From positions 2,418,001-2,482,000 of the forward strand of contig NZ_CP088252.1 of assembly GCF_021117385.1 (NCBI RefSeq): DNA of 64,000 nucleotides. Reading direction: 5' to 3'. Both the position numbers and the translations under genes were made by a program. This document shows, piece after piece, positions 52,333-60,374 of the stretch. The notes below the pieces were generated by a model. That model was not told the DNA's origin. It worked only from the letters and a program-made list of their open reading frames with translations, and ran no database searches. The stretch is from Frateuria soli. GTDB taxonomy: Bacteria; Pseudomonadota; Gammaproteobacteria; Xanthomonadales; Rhodanobacteraceae. Each line of letters opens with the position of its first letter. Within the stretch, counting starts at the first letter, position 1.

Positions 52333-54729
52333 ATGAAGCGTCTCGCCGCCTTGCTACTGCTTGCCTCCCTCTCCGCCAACGCCCTGGCGTTCGAGCCGTT
52401 CGTCGTCTCCGACATCCGCATCGATGGCCTCAACCGCATCTCCGCCGGCACGGTCTACAACTACCTGCCGGTCAACAAGGGCGACCGCCTGACCGACGAG
52501 GAGGCCGCCCGCGCGATCCGTGCCCTCTACGACACCAAGTTCTTCAGCGACGTGGAACTCGCGCGCGAAGGCAACATCCTGGTGATCAAGGTGGTCGAGC
52601 GCCCGTCCATCGCCAAGCTCACCCTGCGCGGCAACAAGGACATCAAGGAAGAGGACCTGCGCAAGGGCCTGAAGGAAATCGGCCTGTCCGAGGGCGAGAC
52701 CTTCGACCGCCTGTCGCTGGACCGCGTGCAGCAGGAGCTGATCCGCCAGTACTACAACCGCGGCAAGTACAACGTCTCGGTCGACCCGCACGTGACCCGG
52801 CTGGACCGCAACCGCGTGGCGATCGACATCGAGATCCGCGAGGGCAAGGCCGCGCGCATCAAGCAGCTGAACATCGTCGGCAATACCGCCTTCACGGACA
52901 AGGACATCCGCGACGACTTCGAGTCGGACACCACCAACTGGATGTCCTGGTATTCCAAGGACGACCAGTATTCCCGCGAGAAGCTTTCCGGCGACCTGGA
53001 AAAGCTGCAGTCCTACTACATGGACCGCGGCTACGCCGACTTCGGCGTGGATTCGACCCAGGTCACCATCGCGCCGGACAAGCGCGCGATGTACATCGCC
53101 GCCAGCATCAAGGAAGGCGAGGTCTACACCGTCTCCGACGTGCACCTGCTCGGCGAGCTGATCCTGCCCGAGGACGTGCTGCGCAAGCTGGTGTTCGTCA
53201 AGAAGGGCGACACCTTCAACCGCGCCCGGGTCGAGGCGACCTCCGACGCGATCAAGGGCATCCTGGCCAACATCGGCTATGCCTACGCCAAGGTCACACC
53301 GGTGCCCAAGCTGGACAAGGACAAGCGCACCGTCGACATGACCTTCTTCATCGAGCCGGGCCAGCGCGTGTACGTGCGCCGGGTCGTGTTCCAGGGCAAT
53401 ACCCGCACCGAGGACGACGTGCTGCGCCGCGAGATGCGCCAGCTCGAGGGGACGGTGTACTCGCAGGCCGCGGTGGACCGCTCGAAGATCCGCCTGCAGC
53501 GGCTGGGCTACTTCAAGAAGGTCGACATCGACAAGCAGCGCGTGCCCGGCACGCAGGATGCGGTCGACGTCACCGTGAAGGTGGAGGAGCAGTCCGCCGG
53601 CAGCCTGATGTTCGGCGTCGGCTACTCGCAGTACTCGGGGATGATCCTCAACGCTTCGGTGTCGCAGAACAATTTCCTGGGTACCGGCGACAGCTTCAGC
53701 GTGGGCGCCGAGCACAGCTCCTACTATTCGCGCATCACCGCCAGCTACTACAACCCGTACCTGACCGACAACAACGTCGGCATCGGCTACAGCGCGACCT
53801 ATTCGAAGACCGACTACGGCAACACCGACTTCGCCAACTACGAGAACAGCACCAAGGCCTTCTCCACCTACCTGGGCATTCCGATCAGCGAAACCGATGG
53901 CCTGCGCGTGGGCCTGGGGCTGTCCAGCAACAAGATCAACACCTACCCCGGCATCACCCCGCAGGTGCTGGTGGATTACCAGAACGCCATCGGCAACCGG
54001 ACCGTGCACACCTGGACCGGCACGCTGGGCTGGAGCCACGACACCCGCAACGGCTACTGGGCGCCCACCCGCGGCGGCCTGCTCTCGGCCAGCACCGAAG
54101 TGGCGCTGCCCGGCTCGACCGTGCAGTACTGGAAGTTCATGGGCGAGGCCAACCACTACTGGCCGGTCGGCGGCGGCTTCGTGCTGTACCTGGACGGCCA
54201 GGTCGGCTACGGCGACAGCTACGGCAACCAGACCTACAGCCGCAGCTTCGGCGGCTTCGAGGCCGGCCAGCCGTACGACTTCCCGTTCTGGGAGAATTTC
54301 TACTCCGGCGGCGTGCGCGACGTGCGTGGCTTCCAGGACAACACCCTGGGCCCGAAGGTGTGCATCGGCGCGTCCGGTGCGTCCAGCACGCCCAACGCCA
54401 ACGGCACCTGCAGCACCGGCTACTACCAGTACGCCCAGCCGATCGGCGGCGCCTTCAAGGTGCTGGGCACGGCGCAGGTGTTCATCCCGCTGCCGTTCCT
54501 CAAGGACATCAACACGGCGCGCGTGTCCGCTTTCGTCGACGTCGGCAACGCCTTCCGCAACTACCAGGCCTTCCAGGCCAGCGACTTGCGCGCCTCGGCC
54601 GGTATCGCCCTGCAGTGGCAGGCGCCGATCGGCCCGCTGATCATCAACTTCGCCGTGCCGATCCGCTCCAAGCCGGAGGATCGCCACTACGAGGAGCGCA
54701 TCCAGTTCACCTTCGGCAGCCAGTTCTGA
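52333..54729 (+). CDS. bamA: Outer membrane protein assembly factor BamA
   Basis: The 798-residue Omp85 protein has a signal peptide (LAALLLLASLSANALA), five POTRA domains of about 75 residues each (starting PFVVSDIRIDGLNRISAGTV) and a 16-strand barrel. The barrel keeps the GGVRDVRGFQDNTLGP loop (the VRGF lid motif of Omp85 proteins) and ends VRIPFTFGSQF-like (IQFTFGSQF) with the C-terminal Phe. It inserts beta-barrel proteins. It follows rseP after 156 bases, and a terminator follows it before lpxD. Confidence 0.98.
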   Translation: MKRLAALLLLASLSANALAFEPFVVSDIRIDGLNRISAGTVYNYLPVNKGDRLTDEEAARAIRALYDTKFFSDVELAREGNILVIKVVERPSIAKLTLRGNKDIKEEDLRKGLKEIGLSEGETFDRLSLDRVQQELIRQYYNRGKYNVSVDPHVTRLDRNRVAIDIEIREGKAARIKQLNIVGNTAFTDKDIRDDFESDTTNWMSWYSKDDQYSREKLSGDLEKLQSYYMDRGYADFGVDSTQVTIAPDKRAMYIAASIKEGEVYTVSDVHLLGELILPEDVLRKLVFVKKGDTFNRARVEATSDAIKGILANIGYAYAKVTPVPKLDKDKRTVDMTFFIEPGQRVYVRRVVFQGNTRTEDDVLRREMRQLEGTVYSQAAVDRSKIRLQRLGYFKKVDIDKQRVPGTQDAVDVTVKVEEQSAGSLMFGVGYSQYSGMILNASVSQNNFLGTGDSFSVGAEHSSYYSRITASYYNPYLTDNNVGIGYSATYSKTDYGNTDFANYENSTKAFSTYLGIPISETDGLRVGLGLSSNKINTYPGITPQVLVDYQNAIGNRTVHTWTGTLGWSHDTRNGYWAPTRGGLLSASTEVALPGSTVQYWKFMGEANHYWPVGGGFVLYLDGQVGYGDSYGNQTYSRSFGGFEAGQPYDFPFWENFYSGGVRDVRGFQDNTLGPKVCIGASGASSTPNANGTCSTGYYQYAQPIGGAFKVLGTAQVFIPLPFLKDINTARVSAFVDVGNAFRNYQAFQASDLRASAGIALQWQAPIGPLIINFAVPIRSKPEDRHYEERIQFTFGSQF

Positions 54730-54752
54730 CCCGGGGACGATGACTCCACCCA

Positions 54753-54785
54753 GGACGCGGCCTCAAGGGCCGCGTCTTTGTTTGC
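54753..54785 (+). terminator. Terminator after bamA
   Basis: GACGCGGCC and GGCCGCGTC pair across TCAAG, 24 bases after the bamA stop, and are followed by TTTGTTTG. It resembles an intrinsic terminator with a short interrupted T-run and would separate bamA from lpxD. Confidence 0.75.
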
Positions 54786-54894
54786 TTCCCGCAGGAGCAC
54801 TCCCTGCGCGGAACAGCCACCGTGCCGGGTCAGGCACAGGCGCCACCAGAACCACCGGTCGCGCCGGGAGTCGTGCCTCCCCCCGCCCCTCGCC

Positions 54895-54900
54895 TACAAT
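54895..54900 (+). promoter_or_regulatory. Putative -10 element before lpxD
   Basis: TACAAT lies 24 bases before the lpxD ATG and after the bamA terminator. No convincing -35 partner is visible 16-18 bases upstream, so this is a weak call. Confidence 0.35.
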
Positions 54901-54923
54901 GCCCTGCCCCAAAAGGAGCGCGC

Positions 54924-55952
54924 ATGAGCGAACAAAACTACACGGTGGCCGAGCTGGCCGAACGGTCCGGCTTCGCGTTCCGCGGTGACGGCGCGCGGCG
55001 GATCGTCGGTGTGGGGACGCTCGCTTCGGCGCGGCCGGACCAGCTGAGCTTCCTTTCCAACAGCAAATACACCGCCCAGCTGAAGGCCACCCGGGCGGGC
55101 GTGGTGGTGCTGCGCGAGGAACATCTGGAAGACTGTCCCACCACGGCGCTCGTTGCCAGCGACCCCTACGTCGCCTACGCGAAGATCGCCACGCTGTTCG
55201 AACGCATGCCGGCCGCGCCTCGCGGCATCCATCCGAGCGCGGTCGTCGCCACCGGCGCGAAAGTGAGCGCAAGCGCCAGCATCGGTCCGCACTGCGTGAT
55301 CGAGGACGGCGCGGTGATCGAGGACGGCGCGATCCTCGGCCCCCACTGCATGATCGGGCCGGACTGCAGCGTCGGCGCGCAATCGCGCCTGGTCGCGCGG
55401 GTCACCCTGGTCACGCGGGTGGCGCTGGGCAAGCGCGTGCTGGTGCATCCGGGCGCGGTGATCGGCTCGGACGGCTTCGGCCTGGCCTTCGAGCGGGACC
55501 ACTGGGTCAAGATTCCGCAGCTCGGCGGCGTGCGCATCGGCGACGACTGCGAGATCGGCGCGAACACCACGATCGACCGTGGCGCACTGGAGGACACCGT
55601 GCTGGAAGAAGACGTGCGGCTGGACAACCAGATACAGATCGCCCACAACGTGCATATCGGCGCGCACACGGCCATGGCCGGCTGCGCTGCGGTCGCCGGG
55701 AGCGCGCGGATCGGCCGCTACTGCCAGATCGGCGGCAATGCCGGCGTGCTGGGCCATCTGGAGCTGGCCGACCGGGTTACCATTACCGCCAAGAGCCTGG
55801 TCACGCATTCGATCCGCGAACCGGGCGAATATTCCTCGGGCGTGCCGCTGCAGGACAACCGCCAGTGGCGCAAGAACGCCGCCCGCTTCAAGCACCTGGA
55901 TGAGTACGCGCGCCGCCTGTCGGCGCTGGAGAAGGACAGTAACGATGAGTGA
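54924..55952 (+). CDS. lpxD: UDP-3-O-(3-hydroxyacyl)glucosamine N-acyltransferase
   Basis: The 342-residue enzyme (341 in Escherichia coli) adds the N-linked acyl chain in lipid A synthesis. It has the N-terminal substrate domain (DQLSFLSNSKYTAQLKATRA), the left-handed beta-helix hexapeptides (VLVHPGAVIGSDGFGLAFER), the catalytic-His block NQIQIAHNVHIGAHTAMAGC and the C-terminal helix. AAAAGGAG precedes the ATG with good spacing. Its stop is eight bases inside fabZ, so the lpxD-fabZ-lpxA genes are coupled. Confidence 0.98.
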   Translation: MSEQNYTVAELAERSGFAFRGDGARRIVGVGTLASARPDQLSFLSNSKYTAQLKATRAGVVVLREEHLEDCPTTALVASDPYVAYAKIATLFERMPAAPRGIHPSAVVATGAKVSASASIGPHCVIEDGAVIEDGAILGPHCMIGPDCSVGAQSRLVARVTLVTRVALGKRVLVHPGAVIGSDGFGLAFERDHWVKIPQLGGVRIGDDCEIGANTTIDRGALEDTVLEEDVRLDNQIQIAHNVHIGAHTAMAGCAAVAGSARIGRYCQIGGNAGVLGHLELADRVTITAKSLVTHSIREPGEYSSGVPLQDNRQWRKNAARFKHLDEYARRLSALEKDSNDE

Positions 55953-56418
55953 TACCCCCGCGACGTGGGCCCTGCCGGTCAACGTGGAGCAGATCCAGCA
56001 ACTGCTGCCGCACCGCTATCCGTTCCTGCTGGTCGACCGCGTGATCGAACTGGTGCCGGACACGAGCGTGGTGGCGCTGAAGAACGTGACGATCAACGAG
56101 CACTTCTTCCTGGGCCACTTCCCGGGCCACCCGGTGATGCCGGGCGTGCTGATCGTCGAGGCGATGGCCCAGGCCGCCGGCCTGCTCACGCAGATCTCCA
56201 GCCGCATGAAGGGTGACCAGGGCAGCCCGCTGTTCTATCTGGCCAAGGTCGACAACGCCCGCTTCAATGCGCCCGTGGTGCCCGGCGACCAGCTGCGGCT
56301 GGAGGTCTCGCTCAAGCGCCTGATGCGCGGCATGGGCCTGTTCGTCGCCCGCTCGCTGGTCGAAGGCAAGGAGGTGGCCAGCTGCGAACTGATGTGCGCC
56401 GCGAGGTCCGACAAATGA
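55945..56418 (+). CDS. fabZ: 3-hydroxyacyl-[acyl-carrier-protein] dehydratase FabZ
   Basis: The 157-residue hot-dog-fold enzyme (151 in Escherichia coli) dehydrates 3-hydroxyacyl-ACP in fatty acid elongation. The active-site helix block [20 protein letters not shown] contains the catalytic His and Glu. [14 protein letters not shown] is the typical start. It overlaps lpxD by eight bases and lpxA by four, so its level is tied to lipid A synthesis, with which it shares the 3-hydroxyacyl-ACP pool. Confidence 0.98.
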   Translation: MSDTPATWALPVNVEQIQQLLPHRYPFLLVDRVIELVPDTSVVALKNVTINEHFFLGHFPGHPVMPGVLIVEAMAQAAGLLTQISSRMKGDQGSPLFYLAKVDNARFNAPVVPGDQLRLEVSLKRLMRGMGLFVARSLVEGKEVASCELMCAARSDK

Positions 56419-57188
56419 TCCACCCCACCGCGCAGATCGATCCCGGCGCCGTCATCGGCAGGAACGTCACCGTTGGCGCCTACAGCGTGATCGGTGCGGA
56501 GGTGGAGATCGGCGAGGGCACGGTGATCGGGCCGCACGTGGTGATCGAGGGGCCTACCAGGATTGGCCGCGACAATCGCATCAGCCAGTTCGCATCGATC
56601 GGCGGCGCGGCGCAGGACAAGAAGTTCTCCGGCGAGCGCACCGAACTGGTGATCGGCGATCGCAACCTGATCCGCGAGTTCGTCACCATCAACCGCGGCA
56701 CCGGCGAGGGCGGCGGCATCACCCGCATCGGCGACGACAACTGGCTGCTCGCCTACGTGCACATCGCGCACGACTGCAAGGTCGGCAATCGCGTGGTGTT
56801 TTCCAATTACTCGGCACTGGCCGGCCACGTGGAGATCGGCGACTGGGTGATCGTCTCCGGCTACGCCGGCGTGCACCAGTTCTGCAAGGTCGGTGCGCAC
56901 GCCTTCATCGGCATGGGCTGCCTGGTCGGTTCGGACGTCCCGCCGTTCGTGATGATGGCCAACGAACAGCACGGCCGCCCGCGCGGCATCAACAGCGAGG
57001 GCCTGAAGCGGCGCGGCTTCGACGCACCACGCATTTCGGCGATCAAGCGCGCCTATCGCACGCTGTACATGGCCGGGCTGTCGCTGCCCGAGGCGCGCAC
57101 GCAACTGGAAACCCAGGCGCGGGACAGCGAGGACGTGCGCGAGATGCTGGCGTTCCTGGACCGCAGCGAGCGCTCGCTGGCCCGTTGA
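56415..57188 (+). CDS. lpxA: UDP-N-acetylglucosamine acyltransferase
   Basis: The 257-residue enzyme (262 in Escherichia coli) carries out the first acylation of lipid A synthesis. It is a left-handed beta-helix of hexapeptides ([20 protein letters not shown]), with the catalytic His in [18 protein letters not shown], and a C-terminal helical domain ([20 protein letters not shown]). ATGA overlap with fabZ indicates coupling. lpxB begins 93 bases further on. Confidence 0.98.
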   Translation: MIHPTAQIDPGAVIGRNVTVGAYSVIGAEVEIGEGTVIGPHVVIEGPTRIGRDNRISQFASIGGAAQDKKFSGERTELVIGDRNLIREFVTINRGTGEGGGITRIGDDNWLLAYVHIAHDCKVGNRVVFSNYSALAGHVEIGDWVIVSGYAGVHQFCKVGAHAFIGMGCLVGSDVPPFVMMANEQHGRPRGINSEGLKRRGFDAPRISAIKRAYRTLYMAGLSLPEARTQLETQARDSEDVREMLAFLDRSERSLAR

Positions 57189-57281
57189 GGTCGCCAGGTC
57201 GCGCTCGGCTCCGCTCTGCGGGACGAAGGCCGGGCCGCGCCTCCGGTGACCGTCGCCGCCCTCGCGCTACACTCCCGCTCC

Positions 57282-58478
57282 ATGAGTTCTTCCCCCCTCA
57301 TCGCACTCATCGCCGGCGAAGACTCCGGCGACCAGCTCGGTGCCGAGCTGATCGCCGCGCTGCGCCAGCGCTACCCGGAGGCCCGCTTCGTGGGCATCGG
57401 CGGCGAGCGCATGCAGCGCGAGGGGTTCGAGTCCTGGTACGACATCCGCGAGCTGTCGGTGATGGGCTTTGCCGAAGTGGTCCGGCACCTGCCGCGCCTG
57501 CTACGGCTGCGCAAGGCGTTGCTCGGGCGCCTGCTCGAGGCCCGCCCGGACGTGGTGGTCGGCATCGACGCGCCGGATTTCAACCTGGACGTGGAACGCC
57601 GCCTGCGCCAGGCCGGACTGCGCACCGTGCATTACGTCAGCCCCTCGGTCTGGGCCTGGCGCGAGAAGCGCGCGGAGAAGATCGGTGCGAGCGCCGACCG
57701 CGTGCTTTGCCTGTTCCCGATGGAACCCCCGATCTACCAGCGCCACGGCATCGATGCCCGCTTCGTCGGTCACCCGCTGGCCGACCGCTTCGCGCTGGTG
57801 TCCGACCGCGTGGGCGCACGCGACGCCCTGCAACTGCCGCAGGACGCGCCGGTGCTGGCCGTGCTGCCCGGCAGCCGGCCCTCGGAGATCGACCGGCTGG
57901 GCGCCATCTTCATCGATGCTGCCCGTCGGGTCAGCGCGGCCCTGCCCGGTCTGCGCATCGTGCTCCCCGCGGCCAACGCACAGGTGCACGCGCGACTGAA
58001 GGCGCTGCTCGCGAAAGGCCCGCGCGACGAGAGTGCGCCGCTGCTGATCGAAGGGCACGCACACGAGGCCATGCTGGCCGCCGACGTGGTGCTGCTCGCC
58101 TCCGGCACCGCGACGCTGGAGGCCATGCTGGCCAAGCGCCCGATGGTGGTCGGCTACCGCGTGTCGCCGTGGAGCTACCGCATCGCCCGCGCCTTCAACA
58201 TGCTCAAGACGGACGTGTACGCCTTGCCCAACATCCTGGCGCGCGCCTGCGGGCTGGGCCCGGACAAGCTGGTTCCCGAACTGATGCAGGACGACTGCAC
58301 CGCCGCGAATCTTGCCGACGTCACGCTGGCGCTGTTCGCCGACAGCGAGCGGCGCGGGCATGTCGTCGCGGCATTCGAACAGTTGCACCGTGCCTTGCGC
58401 GGGGGCGAGGAAGGTGGCGCCGGCGAGCGCGCGGCCGCCGCCGTGGCCGAGTTGCTGGAGGCTCCCCGTGCGGCCTGA
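57282..58478 (+). CDS. lpxB: Lipid-A-disaccharide synthase
   Basis: The 398-residue GT-B type glycosyltransferase (382 in Escherichia coli) joins UDP-diacylglucosamine and lipid X. Blocks visible are [63 protein letters not shown] and the C-terminal [23 protein letters not shown]. The start was placed at ATG 57282, which begins [16 protein letters not shown]. It ends the lpxD-fabZ-lpxA-lpxB block; a family B repeat follows. Confidence 0.98.
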   Translation: MSSSPLIALIAGEDSGDQLGAELIAALRQRYPEARFVGIGGERMQREGFESWYDIRELSVMGFAEVVRHLPRLLRLRKALLGRLLEARPDVVVGIDAPDFNLDVERRLRQAGLRTVHYVSPSVWAWREKRAEKIGASADRVLCLFPMEPPIYQRHGIDARFVGHPLADRFALVSDRVGARDALQLPQDAPVLAVLPGSRPSEIDRLGAIFIDAARRVSAALPGLRIVLPAANAQVHARLKALLAKGPRDESAPLLIEGHAHEAMLAADVVLLASGTATLEAMLAKRPMVVGYRVSPWSYRIARAFNMLKTDVYALPNILARACGLGPDKLVPELMQDDCTAANLADVTLALFADSERRGHVVAAFEQLHRALRGGEEGGAGERAAAAVAELLEAPRAA

Positions 58479-58501
58479 CGATTTCGACGAAGCCGCTGCT
58501 G

Positions 58502-58638
58502 TGCTCCCTCTCCCCTCCGGGGAGAGGGCTGGGGTGAGGGGACGCTCTGGCGATGATGTAGCTACAAAGCGTGCTCCGATAGAACTTCCCGCAAGCCTTG
58601 TCCCCTCACCTCAATCCTCTCCCCGGAGGGGAGAGGAG
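58502..58638. repeat. REPIN-like repeat pair, family B copy 3
   Basis: The left half (58502-58540) is CTCCCTCTCCCCTCCGGGGA plus GAGGGCTGGGGTGAGGGG; the right half (about 58599-58638) is its inverted copy ending CCCCGGAGGGGAGAGGA. About 60 unrelated bases separate them. The right edge supplies AGGAGG (58634-58639), five bases before the rnhB GTG. Confidence 0.88.
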
Positions 58639-58644
58639 GCCAAC

Positions 58645-59292
58645 GTGCGATGCAACGTCGCCCGACCAGACCAGTCCGCAGTTGAACATACCAAGGCCTC
58701 ATCGAAATCGGTGCGTTTAGTGGCCGGCGTCGACGAGGCCGGCCGCGGCCCCCTCGCCGGACCGCTGGCGGTGGCGGCCGTCATCCTCAATCCCCGCCAC
58801 CGGATCGATGGCCTGGACGACTCCAAGAAACTGACCGAAGCCCGCCGCGAAGCGCTCTACGCACAGATCGTCCAGCGCGCGCTGGCCTGGCACGTGGTGC
58901 TGGTCGAGGTCGAAGAGATCGACCGCATCAACATCTTCCAGGCCACCATGGCCGGCATGTGCCGCGCCGTGGCCGGCCTGAAGGTCGCCGCCCACGAAGC
59001 CTGGGTCGACGGCAACCAGTTGCCCAGGGAGCTGCCCTGCCCCGGCAAGGCCATCGTCGGGGGCGACGCGCTGAAGCCGGCGATCAGCGCGGCCTCCATC
59101 ATCGCCAAGGTCACCCGCGACCGCCTGATGTGCGCGCTGGACGCGCACCACCCCGGCTACGGCTTCGCCAGCCACAAGGGCTACTCCACCCCCGAGCACC
59201 TGGCCGCGCTCAGGCAGCTCGGCCCCTGCCCCCTGCACCGCCGCAGTTTCGCGCCGGTGAAGCTGCTGTTCGACCAGGGCAGCCTGTTCTGA
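58645..59292 (+). CDS. rnhB: Ribonuclease HII
   Basis: The protein removes RNA from RNA-DNA hybrids and excises misincorporated ribonucleotides. The type 2 RNase H core is clear: [20 protein letters not shown] (catalytic Asp-Glu), [24 protein letters not shown] and [15 protein letters not shown]. Starting at GTG 58645 gives 215 residues and a 22-residue extension before the core; AGGAGG five bases upstream supports it. A GTG at 58711 would give 193 residues with no ribosome-binding site. The order lpxB-rnhB is conserved. Confidence 0.93.
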   Translation: MRCNVARPDQSAVEHTKASSKSVRLVAGVDEAGRGPLAGPLAVAAVILNPRHRIDGLDDSKKLTEARREALYAQIVQRALAWHVVLVEVEEIDRINIFQATMAGMCRAVAGLKVAAHEAWVDGNQLPRELPCPGKAIVGGDALKPAISAASIIAKVTRDRLMCALDAHHPGYGFASHKGYSTPEHLAALRQLGPCPLHRRSFAPVKLLFDQGSLF

Positions 59293-59346
59293 CTCACGAT
59301 GGCCGTGACACGCCGGGGGGCGTGCCATTCGCCGGGGGAGAACCGC

Positions 59347-59886
59347 ATGCTACGCAAGATCGTCCTGGCCCTGGCCCTGGCCGGGCTGGCGCTGGCCGTG
59401 GGTGCCCATGCGGACGTCAGGCCGGGGGAGCCTGCACCGCCCGCGCCCGGTTCGGACCTGCGCGGGCACGTCCTCGACGTGCCGTCGCTGCACGGCAAGG
59501 TCGTCGTGCTCAGCTTCCGGGCGACCTGGTGCGGCTACTGCATGAAGGAGATGCCGGTACTGGCCAGCCTGCAGAACGTGGCCGACCAGAAGCACCTGCC
59601 GCTGCAGGTGGTACTGATCAACTATCAGGAGGACATCGACGTCTTCCGCCACACCAGCGGCGTGTTGCACAGGCAGGCGCCGGGCGTGCTGGCGACCTGG
59701 GACCGGCATGGCGAGATCGGCAGGCCCTACGGCGCCGACCGGGGTATCCCCGTGATGGTCATGCTGCGCGCGGACGGCTCGGTGGCGCACGTGCACGTGG
59801 GCTATGGCGAGGACATGCTCGACAGCCTGCTTGCCGAAATCAACGCGCTGCTGCAGGAACCGAAGCTGGCTTCGAAGGGCTCCTGA
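59347..59886 (+). CDS. Exported thioredoxin-like protein (TlpA/ResA type)
   Basis: The 179-residue protein has a signal peptide (IVLALALAGLALAVGAHA) and a redoxin-type thioredoxin fold: LHGKVVVLSFRATWCGYC with an active-site CGYC, then PVLASLQNVADQKHLPLQVV and the cis-Pro region RGIPVMVMLR. TlpA/ResA proteins reduce or shuffle thiols in the periplasm, for example in cytochrome c maturation. Its target is unknown. GGGGGAGAA precedes the ATG. It sits between rnhB and dnaE, where many relatives have no gene. Confidence 0.88.
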   Translation: MLRKIVLALALAGLALAVGAHADVRPGEPAPPAPGSDLRGHVLDVPSLHGKVVVLSFRATWCGYCMKEMPVLASLQNVADQKHLPLQVVLINYQEDIDVFRHTSGVLHRQAPGVLATWDRHGEIGRPYGADRGIPVMVMLRADGSVAHVHVGYGEDMLDSLLAEINALLQEPKLASKGS

Positions 59887-59957
59887 CCGCCGCCGGCGCC
59901 GGCGCCTCGGCACCCGGTCCATGCCATCGGAAAATAGGCCACAGGTCTATGCAACTT

Positions 59958-59990
59958 TCCACGCAAGTGGAGCATCCTATGGTCATGGAA
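59958..59990 (+). promoter_or_regulatory. Possible operator or promoter element before the 68-residue gene
   Basis: The dyad TCCAC-GCAA-GTGGA sits in a locally AT-richer stretch about 90 bases before the small gene at 60071, with TATGGT downstream resembling a -10 element. There is no functional evidence. Confidence 0.25.
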
Positions 59991-60070
59991 AGACGGCCAG
60001 CCAGCCTCTTCCAGCGTTCGCACGGACGCCGTGTCCTCCACCGCGGAAGCCCCTCCGCAGGAGTCGTGCC

Positions 60071-60277
60071 ATGTTGTCGCGCTTCTTCCATGTGCGCTCT
60101 GCACTCAAACCATTCGCCGCCCCATCGGCGCGTCCCACCGTCGAGCCCGACGACACCCGCGCGCGCGACGCCGCCGCGTATCGCCACGTCGACTATGACC
60201 GGCACCCGCTGGAGACCCGCGGTTTCGACCACTACGTCGAGTGGAACGAGGACGACGAGCGGTTCCTCGTCCACTGA
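60071..60277 (+). CDS. Small hypothetical protein
   Basis: I do not recognise this 68-residue protein. GCAGGAG sits ten bases before its ATG. The start MLSRFFHVRSALKPF is basic and amphipathic, and the rest is acidic and rich in His, Tyr, Asp and Arg (YRHVDYDRHPLETRGFDHYV). The ending EWNEDDERFLVH is strongly charged. No signal peptide or membrane segment is visible. It is preceded by a possible regulatory dyad and followed by dnaE after 97 bases. Confidence 0.55.
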   Translation: MLSRFFHVRSALKPFAAPSARPTVEPDDTRARDAAAYRHVDYDRHPLETRGFDHYVEWNEDDERFLVH

Positions 60278-60374
60278 GCGCGACCGCGAGCTCTGCCTCG
60301 CTGTCAAGCTTGTGGGAAGCGGGCGCCGCGGCGTAGCCTTCACGGACTAACCCGGGGATGCTCCCGAGTCCTTG

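Noticed and set aside
54740-54988. A small frame between bamA and lpxD that might be a skp remnant
   Set aside because: It is Arg/Pro/Thr-rich, includes the terminator and the lpxD start, and has no coiled-coil or signal features of Skp.
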